DNA from: Mesocentrotus franciscanus
Lineage: Eukaryota > Echinodermata > Echinoidea > Camarodonta > Strongylocentrotidae
NCBI GenBank assembly: GCA_037976565.1
Contig: CP137675.1
Span: forward strand, 10,930,534 to 10,994,533
Direction: 5' to 3'
Length of the DNA: 64,000 nucleotides
Shown: one piece after another, positions 11,173 through 22,484 of the stretch
Layout of the letters: each line of letters begins with the position of its first letter
Numbering within the stretch: the stretch's first letter is position 1
Notes under the pieces: model-generated
What the model was told of the DNA's origin: nothing
The model's input: the letters and a program-made list of their open reading frames with translations, nothing else
Database searches by the model: none
Program-made: the position numbers and the translations under genes

Positions 11173-11445
11173 CAGGGGCGGATCCAGTCGACGGCAAGGA
11201 GGGGCCTAAGGGCCCCACTTCGTGCAAATTTGAAAATCGTGCCGGTCGATTTTTCGCTCAGTGGGGTAGTGAGCAAAAAAAAAATTGTTTGGCACCCGAA
11301 AAAAATTTTCCGGAAGGGTTATTTTTTCCACCGCCACCACACCCCCCTCCTTGGGCGCCAGGGGAGGGGGCCCAACTTCATTTTTTTTCAAAAAAAGGGT
11401 GTTTTTACCTGTTTTTTTTCTAGGGGAGGGGGCCCGGGCCAATTC
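11173..11445. mobile_element. hAT MITE fragment, CAGGGGCGGATCCAG end
   Basis: Begins CAGGGGCGGATCCAG and contains the phrases GAAAATCGTGCCGGTCGATT and TTGGGCGCCAGGGG shared with the intact MITE at 54016-54368. The far end stops at GGCCCGGGCC, so about 18 bp of that terminus are missing. Confidence 0.75.
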
Positions 11446-11716
11446 CAAACGCTTTCTTTCATACAAATACACACAAAAGTTCCGAAAGCTTAAATGCATA
11501 CTACTTCACAAGATGTAATAAAACAATATGAATAGTTCTAATGATACACTTACATGCAAATGCATGATCATTTTGCGAATATTTCTGCCTGCAAAATAGT
11601 TTTCTTCTGCATTTTGTTTTGTTGCTGTTATGAGTTTATATTCATAGTATTGTTATTAAACAGTAATAAATAAATAAACACATTTGTACAATGATAGTTG
11701 TACAATGATGATAGAA

Positions 11717-12480
11717 GAAGCGATACAAATCGCAACTGATCTTTCCTTATTTTCCCCCTTTTCTTTGCTCTTCCTCTATATTTTCTTTCCCTTTCTCTCC
11801 TCTTTCCCTTTCCCTTCCCTTCCTTCTCTCTCTCTCTCTCTCTTTTTACCGAGGGGAAGGCCTTCCGGCCCCCCGATCCACACCTTGTTGGCGGGGAAAA
11901 TCGCAACTGATCTCTCCGACTTTTCTTCTTCCTCTTTTGTTTCCTTTCCCTTCCTCTCCTTTTCCCTTTCCCTTCCCTTCCTTCTATCTCTTTTAAGTTT
12001 GCTGGGGGCGTGGGCCTTTCGGTCCCCCCGATCCACACGTTGTTGGTCGAATTAATGTCAACTGATCTCCCCTTCTTTTCATCCTTTTCTTTTCTTCTTC
12101 TTCTATTTTGTTCTCTTTTAGCTCTTCTTTCCCTTTCCCTTCCCCCCTTTTTTGGCGGGGAGGGTGGAGAGAGGCAAGGGCCTTCGCCCCCTCCCGATCC
12201 ACAACTTATTGGCGGGAAAATCGCAACTGATATCCCCCTTCTTTTTCTTCTTCTTTATTTCCTTCCCTTTATCTCCTCTTTTCCTTTTTTCTTTCCCTTT
12301 CCTTCCTTCTCTTTTTTTTTTGCTGGGAGGCAACAGCATGGGAGGCAAGACCCATTCGGCCCCATCCGATCTCCTTCTTTCCCCCTTTTCTTTTCTGCTT
12401 CCTCTTCTTTCTTTCCCTTTCTCTCCTCTTTCCCTTTCCTTTCTTTTCCTTCTCTCTCTCTCTCTCTTTTTTTTTTTTGG
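11717..12480. repeat. Tandem array of about 150-170-bp pyrimidine-rich units
   Basis: Units contain CCGATCCACACCTTGTTGGC and AATCGCAACTGATCT followed by a long CTTTCCC-rich tract. Clear unit starts are near 11873, 12029 and 12195, with degenerate ones near 11717 and 12363. The CCGATCCACACCTTGTTGG part resembles the element's own terminus, so the array looks like repeated copies of its end. Open frames here on either strand are low-complexity artefacts. Confidence 0.75.
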
Positions 12481-12522
12481 GGGCAAGGCCCTGTCCGCCC
12501 TGGATCCGCGCCTGCTCGCTGA

Positions 12523-13499
12523 TGCCAGATCTAAAAGAAATCACAAGGTCGAACACCAATTACTCAATTCTATACACAAGACTGCATCAGCCCCATCACA
12601 ACTCAGTCATACAGCATTATCATTACAGAGTGCCTACATCATCATAATCACCAGCATCATCACATATCTTTCACATAAAAGAAAATGAAAAGAAAATAAT
12701 TAAGCAGTATTAACTAATTTTTTTAACATTTAGAACTCATTGATCAACATAATTTTTTCTATAATGATCTTTCTAAATGCAGCATGACATATATATCAAC
12801 AAAAGAAAATTAACAAATAAATGGGGGGGGGGCTGCTCTCTCTTGAATTCAAATTTTTCAGTTGTAAAATTTTACTATAAATTTAGAAAATTAAATATTT
12901 TAAAATAAAATCCATACGATTTATTCAATAATCAACATGCTACATTATTATGTAAGGCACAGGTATATACTGAGTTTTATGAGTACTTTTCTTTGTTACA
13001 TTGGACATTATTGTTGTTATTACTACTATTATCATTATTGTTATTATTATTACTGCTATGCTATTACTGCTATATGATCCAATCCAATCCAATTGACCCA
13101 ATCTGCGAAGGATACAACTCCGCAGTTCTCCAACCTGGAAGAAATCAAGAAGAAAAGGAAGATCATTGTCATTATTAGTACTATTATTATTATTGTTATT
13201 ATTATTATTAATATTTTGAAGTACTACTATTGTACTACTCCTACATCATTTTATTCCCCCCCTTTCAATTTAGTATCCAGTTCAGCATCCCTAATATATT
13301 TGTCAGAACTTGAATTAATCAAAAAGCGTTGTTACATGTACACGCATTTAAAAGAACAAATAAATACTTTCATGATCTTCGCTATATCTCTTCTTCTTCT
13401 TCTTCTTCTTCTTCTTCTTCTTCTTCTTCTTCAAAGTTCTGGTAATCTTCAAAGGGCTATGTAGCCTATCCGAAAGATGAACTAGTCAGTACTAAAGAC
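12523..13499. other. AT-rich interior with trinucleotide microsatellites
   Basis: Holds ATT/TTG-type triplet runs at about 13005-13070 and 13165-13215 and a pure TTC run at about 13390-13433. No gene seen. Confidence 0.6.
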
Positions 13500-14035
13500 T
13501 ACAAGTGGTGTGAGGAAGACAGATGATTTTTTTTTAGTGGGATAAGGGAATTAGATGCCTCAGGAGTAGTCCCTGGCAGTTCTCTGGACTGCCAGCATGC
13601 ACTACATTTCCTGGAAGTCAGTTCCATCAACTTTGGGACAGAGTGTTGGTCAAATTCAAACTTTTCTATGTCGCTTCTGGCTTGGTGCAACTGGAGGGTC
13701 ATGTCATGGTTCTTCCATGATCGTGATTTGTTGAAGGAAAATAGGGCTTTGGCAGAGAGACCATTGACTATCTTGTGCACCATTCCCAGTCTACTTGCAG
13801 AGTGCCTTGTAGATAGAGTAGGCCACTAAAACGTCATCATCTCGGTCACGCTGCTGGTTCTCCTGTAGTCCCCATTGTGACATAACATGTGCCCCGGCGC
13901 TGGATCTTGTCAAGATCCTGGACATCTGAGATGTTTTAGGGATCCCAGACGCTGGAACAGTTCTCAAGATGAGGGTGGACTAGGGACTTGTACGAAAAAG
14001 CCTGGGTATCAAACCTTCTGCATGGGACAACCTGC
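13500..14035 (-). pseudogene. LINE reverse-transcriptase C-terminal fragment
   Basis: The minus strand reads YKSLVHPHLENCSSVWDP, then KIQRRGTCYVT, then MVHKIVNGLSAK, with stops and frame changes between. This order (LV-PHLEYCSSVWDP, IQRRA-RFV, MVHKIVNGL) is the usual end of CR1/L2-like LINE proteins, and the stretch after it is also frame-shifted. An inactive fragment between hAT elements A and B. Confidence 0.75.
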
Positions 14036-14373
14036 ATAATAAAACCAAAAGAGAGGAGAAAGCAAATAAGATTAAAACTAGCTGCGCTACGTTAGATTTA
14101 AAAAAATAGTACAAACCCACTATTAGGTCTTACATTTTAGTTTTATTTAAAAAATGATAGACTTATGTCTATCTAATAGGGCTTTTTTTGAGTAGAGTAA
14201 ACGTTTATAATTTATTTCCAATTCTTTTACAAGTAACTTTTAAAATTGTTTTTCTTAAATGATTATTATTATTAAACATTTGCTACATACAATAACAGGC
14301 AGTTCATGTAGAGGTACAAGTCTATTAATTATAAGTTGTTTGTAAACATAGGTGTATCTACTTAACTTCAGTT
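14036..14373. other. AT-rich spacer
   Basis: No coding or repeat feature recognised. Confidence 0.4.
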
Positions 14374-15449
14374 CAGGCACGGATCCAGGGGGGCCGAGCG
14401 GACCTTGCCCCGCGAAAAGAAAAAGAGAGAGAGAGAGAAGGGAAAGGGAAAGGGAAAGAGGGGAGAAAGGGAAAGAAAGAAGAGGACAAAGAAAAGAAAG
14501 GGGAAAGAAGGAGAGATCAGTTGCAATAAATCCCGCCAACAACGTGTGGATCGGGGGGGCCGAAAGACCCTTGCCTCCCCCAGCAAACCTTAAAGAGAGA
14601 GAAGGAGGGGAAGGGAAAGGGAAAGAGGAGAGAAAGGGAAAGAAGAAAAAAAGAGAGAGAAGAAAGGTACGGGAGATCAGTTGAGATTTTCTGACCAACA
14701 GGGTGTAGATCGGGAGGGGGGGGGGGGCTTGAGGGGGGCATTTGCCGCCCTAATAAAATTCGATACCGGTGATTTACAAATGTTGCTGAAATGACGTAAT
14801 TTTCCGAGATTTTTCCTCACTTTTTAGTAAATTATACTTGTTTACGCAATTGTTGGAAAATGACAAATTCCTAAATTTACAGTCAGGCAAGGTATATGCT
14901 TAATAAGAGGCCTACATGTCAGGGCCCGCGGAACGGCGGGGCTCGGGGCTCGAGCTCCCCATTTTTTGAAAAAGTATATTAAAGAGAAATAGAAAGAAAG
15001 AGAGAGAGAAAAAAGAAGGAATAGTGACCTGTTAGTGTCACAAACTAATGAGGTATCAAAATATGCTCATCTGACCGTGATTAAATGCCTAAAACCTCTG
15101 AGCTTTCGGGGGCGCTGCCCCTGGACCCCAACTAGGTCCGTAAGGTGGGCCCTAGATGCTCATTTGATGGTTATTTAGTGCCTAAAACCCTTGAGCTTCC
15201 GGGGGCTCCGCCCCCTGGACCTACGCCAATTAGTGACCTGCCAGTGTCACAGATAAGGTATAAAAATATGCTCATCAGACCGTAATTAAACTGCCTAAAA
15301 CCCCTGAGCTTACGGGGGCTCTGCCCCCTCGATCCCCAAACATTTTTGCTCATTTCGTCACTGCTGGTCACCATTACGTACCAACATTTGGCTCGCATAA
15401 TTTCAAATTTGGGCCCTCGGCCCCCTAAGAAATCCTGGATCCGCGCCTG
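14374..15449. mobile_element. hAT-type element B, 1076 bp, inverted relative to A
   Basis: Starts CAGGCACGGATCCAGG and ends CCTGGATCCGCGCCTG. The flanks CTTCAGTT and CTTGAGCT are a 6/8 match, a decayed 8-bp duplication. It carries purine-rich versions of the tandem unit of element A at 14400-14720, then the inverted GAGCTC/CCGCGG segment at about 14915-14965, then GCTTCCGGGGGCTCCGCCCC repeats. Related interiors occur at 56575-56860 and 63455-63670. Confidence 0.78.
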
Positions 15450-15828
15450 CTTGAGCTGCTAAATTTTGTGAGAACAAGTTTGATAGATATAATGTAATAT
15501 TGAGGAAAACAATGCCTTTGAGTAGGCCTAAGTCTTTTAATACCATGCTGAGTGAATATACTGATTTGTTTATTTAGCAACACTGTAGTTTGTCACCTAA
15601 ATAAAGCTAGAGAATAAATGAGAATTACAAGATTTAATGCAACATAAGATGACAGTTCCCCCCAAATATCATTAGTCCAAGATGAGTGCGATGTTCGCAT
15701 GGGCTTAGATTATAAATACAGCCTGAATATTTTTGAACTTCATACAAACATACCTTGCCAGAGTTCAACTTAGGTGTCGATCCTGTTCCTGAGTAGATCT
15801 ACACCATAACATTTGATGATCGGGTCCT

Positions 15829-16140
15829 GGGGGGTGTTTCACAAAGATCCTAAGTTGAACTTATCTCTAAGTTGGACTTAACAATTATGGAAAGCCGTTC
15901 GCATCTATGAAAATATTTTGTAAAAGTTATTTTAAAAGGCATAAAATGTTGATTCAAATCATTCATATTTTCTATTATCAAGGGGATTTCATGTTCTTGA
16001 TGTGGAATTTATAAAAAGTCTAAAATACTTTATTTTTCGCTTTTGAATATATTTTATTTTAAGGCCGCAAATGGCTCTCCATAATTTTTAAGTCCAACTT
16101 AGAGTTAAGTTCGACTTAGGATCTTTGTGAAACACCCCCC
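15829..16140. mobile_element. 312-bp MITE with GGGGTGTTTCACAAAG inverted ends
   Basis: The left end GGGGGGTGTTTCACAAAGAT continues CCTAAGTTGAACTTA. The right end is the imperfect reverse complement, ending CTTTGTGAAACACCCCCC. The inner parts of the ends (GTCCAACTTAGA / TCTAAGTTGGAC) also pair. No coding sequence. Confidence 0.8.
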
Positions 16141-16314
16141 TGGTGCTCTCTTATGCACTTCTGTGGTCATTTTCTGCTTCTTGGTTCCATAGAATCTACA
16201 ATTAAAAGACAATAGAAACTTAGTAAGGTTCGTGCTGGTATCAAATGCATGCATCAGTTATCAGTTTATAAATTTGTTCATGTTATTTAGAGTAAGAAAA
16301 ACCCATGTCATATG

Positions 16315-16492
16315 TAGGGTTGGATCCTGGCGCCCAAGGGGTGGCGGTGGAAAAAATTACCCTTCCCGGAGGGGAATTTTTTTTGCTCTCCCCCCACTGA
16401 GCGAAAAATCGACCGGCACGATTTTCAAATTTTCGCACGAAGTGGGCCCCGTTTTAGGCCCCCTCCCTTGCCGCCGGCTGGATCCGCCCCTG
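16315..16492. mobile_element. hAT MITE fragment, same family as 54016-54368
   Basis: Contains TGGCGCCCAAGGGGTGGCGG, CCGGCACGATTTTCAAATTT and the terminal GGCTGGATCCGCCCCTG. The left terminus is short and mutated, and no convincing target duplication remains. Confidence 0.7.
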
Positions 16493-16895
16493 ATATAGTC
16501 TAAACCTTTTTTCTCTCTAAACATGTCTTTTCCCTCTAAATATTTCAAACATGGCACAATCAGGGGAAGGGGGAGGGGTAAGATTAGGAAGCTAGGAAGA
16601 GACACCTTTTTTGTTTTGTTTTCGTTGTTGTTGGTAGATCTAGCAGCTACATCCGAACCAAGTTGAATCTGGACCTGGATCACATAATCATAATGCCTGC
16701 ACGTACACTAGTGGAGCAAAAACGAGTCTAGACCTAGCTATGGCTTTAATTGTCTTTGATAGTCTTTGCCATGGCATAACACAAGCTAGTATAATTGCCC
16801 ATCATACTCATAGGTGACTAGGTCCATCTTTAATCGACATTGCCACTGGGGGCATTGGTTAATAGGGTCTACTTCCACATTGATCGGCGCTTGTT

Positions 16896-17192
16896 CAGAA
16901 GCATTTATCCCTACTTTGACCCCCGCGTAGAGATACGCTACTAAAACAGACCTAAAAATCAAGTAAATATTTATCTTTTCTTCAAATAATGGCCATGATT
17001 TAAAAGTCGTTTAGTTTCTTACTTGTTTCGTGTCAATTTTCTTATCTTTTTGGGAGTATTTTTCCTAAAAATGAAGACTTATAATAATATAATATACACT
17101 TTCTCACGGCAAACTGCTGCACAATACAATTTGCATACCATACCGACCGACGGTGTAGCGTATCTCTACCCCGGAGTAAATGCTGTTTAGAC
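16896..17192. mobile_element. About 300-bp inverted-repeat element
   Basis: GCGTAGAGATACGCTAC on the left (about 16925) is mirrored by GTAGCGTATCTCTACCCC on the right (about 17155), with outer AGCATTTAT/AAATGCT pairing. MITE-like and unclassified. Confidence 0.55.
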
Positions 17193-18039
17193 TTAAGTGT
17201 TAGATCTAGACTATACTAGCCTACATTCTAGATCTAACACTAACACTAAAGTGTAGCCGCGCCAGCTCAGGAAACTCAGTCACCGTTCTTGGTGGTTGTT
17301 ACAGCCGCCTAGCATCGGCGAAATGAAAATCATAATCCACTCGACAAGATATCATAGGCTTGGACTAGCAATGAGCCATTAGCGCCGTCTCTGTAACAGG
17401 TCCACATCTACCACTGATTATTATTGATAATCAAGCTATAAACTGAACTTTAAAAGTATGAGACGTGCTCAAATTAAATAATCTACGGTAAACTTCTGAT
17501 TGTTTCTAAAAATATTACCGTCGACGACACAAATTAGAGTTCATTCAATCAGTTAATATTCGTTGATCAGACAAAAGAAAAGGGGATGGGATAGGGGGTA
17601 ATACGTAGTGACAATGCGGAGAGCCCCTAACTGCAACGACGAACACATCACAATTATTTCAGAGATATTAACACAAAATGGATCTTTACTTACTTTTTTG
17701 ATATGGTATGGTATCACTTCGATGTTGATGTTTGCCTGAAGATTTTCTGTTTCACAGAGATGTACTTGACAAACTTCTATTACAATAGAAGTTTACTTAA
17801 AAGAAAAATGCTTCAATGTTTGTAATTGAATAACTTCAAAGTTGCAGTTCATACAATCGCCATTTTTCCTCAATTTCGTGTTCATGACTAGTCTTAGTAA
17901 CAAGCGCTTGCAATTTGAAAAAATATTGATTAAACACTCACGTCACGTTTTGGTAGACGTGATCATTCGTGTTTTACCGGCGTGGAAACCAACGAATGGT
18001 AGGCCCTACACTTCGTAAAATAGAGTCGCCTATTTTACG
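17193..18039. other. Unannotated interior, short palindrome near the end
   Basis: TTCGTAAAATAG and CTATTTTACGAA form a hairpin at about 18012-18041, next to the right inverted end. Nothing else is supported. Confidence 0.45.
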
Positions 18040-18107
18040 AAACAGCGCAAAATGTGAACGTGACACGTGACACGTGACACGTGACACGTGACTGTTCGTT
18101 GCAAGCC
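18040..18107. repeat. Right inverted end of the 8.57-kb element, TGACACG array
   Basis: GTGACAC heptamers give four CACGTG cores here, more than at the left end, before the terminal CTGTTCGTTGCAAGCC. The unequal copy number shows the heptamer expands or contracts. Confidence 0.7.
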
Positions 18108-18116
18108 TGTTTACAC

Positions 18117-19559
18117 GGATATACATTGTATTTCCTTACATATGACACCTCCACACACAAACATGATAACATATGTATAAACAATGTGACAAGTACTGAC
18201 TTCCTATGAAAAAGATACCAAGTATTAATTTTGATATCTTTCCTCTATTGCCTCGTCAGATATCCAGCCAAGATTTTGATTCACCGAAAGCACAGCAACT
18301 CTAATGCAAGAGTACCAGGTAGCTGTACTATTTGTATTCAATGATTAGGGCAAGACACAAGGCTATAGGTGAAAAGATGTAACATTATACAAATGAAAAC
18401 TTGGCTCTACAGGCCATGTCATTTTTTATAGCAATTTAATACTTTTGAGGAACCCAGAGAAGAAAACAAATTGTTGGTTGACAGGTTTTAAAAAAAAGAT
18501 GACTAACGTTAAAGTGGTAGAAAAGTTGCTCCAGCACACAATTGCTTGAGGCTTTAAGTTGTAATAGGTATAGGGGTAGGGTTAGGGTTAGGGTTGTAGC
18601 TGGGTTTTAGATTTAGAAGTGGCCATGGAGCAATTGTCATAAAAGCAAGCATCACATAATCTTTTGGTCGTAAACAATAAAGGTTATTGTACCTATTCAT
18701 GTCAAGAGGTGAATGAGAATGGGATGACTAACACAGGGATGAGACAAAGAAATCCCCCAAAATAAGGAAGATTAAATGGGGGTTCAGGGTGGGGGTTAAG
18801 GGGGCGGTGCCCCCTTGGGGGAAGGGTTAAGGGCCGAGCCCCTCTCCGCATAAAACTTTATAATAAATATACGTAAACGGACACGTTTTCCTTGCATTTA
18901 AATTCAAAATTTGAGAAATATTGTTACCCCATCTTGCTTAAAGGGACTCTATAACATTGGTCAAAATGGGAAAAAATGAGAAAAAAAAAAGAAAAAAAAT
19001 CCCTTAAATTTCCGTTTTTTCCCCGTCTTAAAATCTCTAAATGGGCGGAAATCCGCCGATCGGCGGAGGAATCTCATCGCTGAAATTTCACATGCATATT
19101 TTATAAAATAATGCACACATATACATGTCAAGACATGATCTCACAGATGTGTTTAAAACTGTCACTTACCAAATGATCAGTTGCATGCATGTAAGTCCAA
19201 ATACCCGAATATTTTCAGACATGTTTAAGACAAGACTTTTTTAGTAAAGTCGAATCATTATTTTCCTGTCTAAAAATGGATGGAATGTACCACTTACGGC
19301 ATATCATCTTGCGCCATGATCGGTGTGATCCGTCTCAGGACAAAGCAAATTAGTTCACATGGAAGTGCTGACGGACGTAGCTAGCTACAACGTGATGTTT
19401 GTATGCTGTACGGTAGACCTGCAGGTTAGAGGGGGAGACATAAAGAGTGCCAGGATTAAATGAATGAATCATAACTCGGCAGTCAGTTCCAAATAAACGT
19501 TGCGATTTCTGATTCACGGTGTACTTCGTCATACAGAGGGTTTATAAGCGCCTCTGTGG
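18117..19559. other. Intergenic; small inverted-repeat element and telomere-like repeat
   Basis: 18522-18645 resembles the small element at 1667-1803 and contains GGGTTAGGGTTAGGGTT at about 18577-18594. G-rich hairpin-like sequence lies at 18780-18845 and an A-run at 18960-19010. No gene seen. Confidence 0.5.
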
Positions 19560-20577
19560 AATCAGCACTGCCAAGGCCTGTCGTACCAATGACCTCCCCC
19601 TTCGCGACTGTTGAAGGAGTTTGATTATGACCTTACTGAATCTTTGACCACTCTCTTCAATCTTTGCCTCAGGCAGGGTTGCTTCCCTGACATATGGAAA
19701 ATGCATCTATCAGTGCTATTCCTAAATCTAACCCTGTTACCAGCTATGATCAGCTCCGGCCAATCTCCATGGGAAATCCTCACAAGAACAAGCCATCACC
19801 TGTGGGGTACCCCAAGGTACTCGCCTCGGACCGGTCCTGTTTCTGGTCCTTATCAATGACGCAGCTGTTGAAAGTGTTAACAGATGGAAATATGTGGATG
19901 ACTTGACAATCGTGGATGTTTTGAAGAAAACGGATCCATCTGAGTTGCAGTCGCATCTAGACTCCTTGGTCCAATGGTGCAAAGACAACGACGTTGTCCC
20001 GAATGCTGCTAAGTGCAAAGCTATGCAGATTTCATTTCTTCGCCAACCCCCGCCACCCATCGTTCTTGACATCAACTCTACCACGCTGGAAGCTGTCTCA
20101 TCCCTTAAGCTCCCAGTGGTCTTCCTTCAGGATGATCTCAAATGGGATGGGCAGGTCAGCCGTTTGATCTCAAACGCTTCCAGAAGACTTTATCTCTTGA
20201 CTAAGCTTCGGAGGAATGGTGAATTTGCTGCACCTGTTTGTATATCAGGAATTACAAACAACCACTCTGTAAGCATCGAGCGAGTTCAAAGGAGAGCTCT
20301 CAGGATTATTACCTATCCTGACACTAGAACTTATGATGAACTGCAATCTCACCTTGGCGTCTCTTCTCTTAAAGAGAGACGCGCATTCCTTTCTCTAAGA
20401 TTTGCTGAATCACTCCTTCAATCTAAGGTTCATCGACATCTCCTGCCTGAGAGCAGAGTCAGTGACTGTAGCCGTACCCTACGAAATGCACTTGATTTGT
20501 CCTTGCCTAAGATGAGAACTATGAGGTACCGAAATTCTCTCATCCCGTCTTTCACTCGATCCTTGAATAATAATTAG
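19560..20577 (+). pseudogene. LINE ORF2 relic, reverse transcriptase with YVDD
   Basis: Plus-strand non-LTR RT fragment. It begins in one frame with LKEFDYDLTESLTTLFNLCL and FPDIWKM, shifts frame for NPVTSYDQLRPIS, then loses the middle of the fingers/palm region. It resumes with CGVPQGTRLGPVLFLVLIND (19801 on) and KYVDDLTIVDV, the catalytic YVDD. A long open segment follows through the thumb (LKWDGQVSRLISNAS) and C-terminus (RVQRRALRIITYPDTRTYDE) to a stop at 20577. The internal deletion and frameshift make it inactive. The C-terminal half is well preserved, so it is not very old. Confidence 0.85.
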
Positions 20578-20830
20578 AGGCTTATGTAATAACCAGTATG
20601 TTATATGTACAGGTATTTCAACAATATAATTATGTGCAATATTTCCTGTCATGATGATTGGCATAGCAGGTTCTTCCGTTCATTCTTCTTTTGATATTGC
20701 ATGTACTTTTATCCTTCCTCTCACTTCCTCATTCCTTTTCTCTATTCGAACTTGCTACTTTTCAAATTTCATTTTCTCTTTATTTCTGTTTCTGGTCATT
20801 CCTCTTTATTTCTATTTCATTCCCACCCCC
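20578..20830. other. Possible LINE 3' region
   Basis: AT-rich sequence after the RT stop. No separate feature is supported. Confidence 0.3.
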
Positions 20831-20850
20831 TCTCTTTTTATCTCTCTCTG

Positions 20851-20883
<33 letters not shown>

Positions 20884-20985
20884 TCTTTCTCCCTTCATCT
20901 CTCCCTCCTCTCTGTTTCTTTCTCTCTCTATATACATATATATATATATCTCTCTCTCTCTCCTCTCCACCTCTTTCTCTTCTGG
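20831..20985. repeat. (TC)n microsatellite with a TATA run
   Basis: A long CTCTCT tract, interrupted, with ATACATATATATATAT at about 20930-20950. Serine/leucine-rich open frames here are artefacts. Confidence 0.9.
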
Positions 20986-22484
20986 TGATTTTATTTTTAG
21001 TACAACATTCTTTAATTATCTGCTATTCTTACTGTGACCAATAATACCTAAAGAATTCAAATTTTCTTCATGTGCAATATGTTTATACATGTTTTGTACT
21101 CATGTCACACTTGTGATTAGCTCCCTACCAAGACTCCAATTTTAATACTTGTTAATACTTATTATATCATCTGAATAGAATTTTTATTGCATTTGATCAC
21201 AGTTTTTCCTATGTTACAGTTAATTGAGTTCACGTATCTATATACATTTTATTTGTCTAAAACAATTATTCTCTCAGTACCAAACAGAAGGCCTTAATTT
21301 ATTCATTTTTTCTCATAAAGCTTCAATCTTTTTTGAATTACTTTATTTTCAGTACACTCACCTGACATGCTAGCAATATGCTGTTTTTGTATTTTTTTTA
21401 CAATGTAATGCTTTTGATGTTTTGATGTAAACATTTATTTATTTTGATATATTTTATCCCATTTTCTATGATTTTCTTGATATATATATATATATATAAA
21501 TGTTTTTGAATGCTTTTTTTAAATATAATTGTATGTATGATGTAAACTCGCATTTTTAGTCTTTGGACTTTTTGACGAGATTGAATCAAACTTAATTTGA
21601 ATTGAAAAAAGAAAATTAAAAAAATAGTCACACACCTTCTCACAATCACCATCTCACACTCAGAAATTGAAATCACAACCGGAGTCAGAGACAACCCATT
21701 CACTTCAGTCAGGTGACTTCGCGATGCGGACAACTCTCACTATACGCATGTGTGTGTATAGCGCTATACAGGATCGATATTGCCGCCCTGTGTGAATCCA
21801 CATACATCGGGCCGGGGCCCCCCACCGATGTATGTGGATTCAATAGGTGGATTCACGGAGCGCACTTTTGGCCCGACTTTCGTGAGCTTTCGTGGCTCTG
21901 GCGAAATATACTCGAATGTTTTTTTCAAATTTCGGCGTGCCTTCTGATTGGTTGAAACAATAACGTATGACGTCATTTCTCTTTGGGAATTATCGATACA
22001 CATCAGCAGTGAGTTTCATGTTAAGTCACCATTTTCTTCGATGGTTGCGGTGCGAATACTGAAAATTTTGCTAAAAATTCGGACGGAAGGAGTTCTTGAA
22101 TCTACACCAAACTGAGTCAGTAGCAAAATTAAATATCTTACCTTCATTTTGAAACGTTTGAAATAATGATGATGAGAAAATCCGAACGGAAAATATGATA
22201 ATTTGATCGCTGTTTTTGACATTGCATGAACTGATATTGGCGATGTGTGTGTGTGTGTGTGTGTGTGTGTAATTGGGCTTTTACAGACGTGTATCAATGA
22301 TAGAGATGACACGATTCGCGATCGGACGTATCTGAACTTTGCTCCGTCTCCGGATTCATGGCTCATGGACAGTGACCCACCCAATTGCAACATGCTATAC
22401 GAATAAAGGACTCTTATAATATAGGCCTACGCCAAAGCCTACGTCTGTGCTACACCTATCCTGCTTGGTTCGTTTTCATTTTGC
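20986..22484. other. Intergenic, AT-rich with simple repeats and a small hairpin
   Basis: Holds a TA run at about 21480-21498, an 18-bp-stem palindrome at 21793-21842 (TGAATCCACATACATCGG and its complement around a GC-rich 14-bp loop), and a TG run at about 22243-22271. Sequence near 21560-21610 resembles LINE 3' tails (AATTTGAATT). Confidence 0.55.

Larger units (their letters stand above)
10340..12514. mobile_element. hAT-type element A, 2175 bp, nested
   Basis: CTCGCTGA occurs at 10332-10339 and 12515-12522, an exact 8-bp duplication as hAT elements make. The right end is CCCTGGATCCGCGCCTG; the left end is eroded to CAGGATTTTTTAGG. Inside lie GGGGGCTCTGCCCC-rich segments, a nested hAT fragment and a pyrimidine-rich tandem array. 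The internal sequences (for example GAGCTCGAGCCCCCGAGCCC at about 10920) recur inverted in element B. Non-autonomous. Confidence 0.8.
9539..18107. mobile_element. 8.57-kb composite DNA transposon, 9-bp target duplication
   Basis: The left end at 9539 reads GGCTTGCAACGAACAG and the right end at 18107 is its reverse complement CTGTTCGTTGCAAGCC. Both are followed inward by TCACGTG repeats and a TTTCGT-AAA-AGG block, giving inverted ends of roughly 65-75 bp. TGTTTACAC flanks both sides (9530-9538 and 18108-18116). A 9-bp duplication with GG...CC ends fits Mutator-like or Merlin-like transposons. No transposase was recognised inside. The interior is filled with nested hAT elements, a LINE fragment and MITEs. 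Confidence 0.75.

Noticed and set aside
11628..12688. Long Lys/Arg/Glu- or Ser/Phe-rich open frames (also 14255-14741)
   Set aside because: Low-complexity purine or pyrimidine tracts in the hAT tandem array.
4883..18000. SH3 exon of the Csk gene upstream of the SH2 exons
   Set aside because: Expected on the minus strand here but not found. Nothing resembling the Csk SH3 sequence was recognised.
19894..20577. Intact host gene of 227 codons
   Set aside because: The protein is the YVDD and C-terminal part of a LINE reverse transcriptase with a deleted and frameshifted upstream region.
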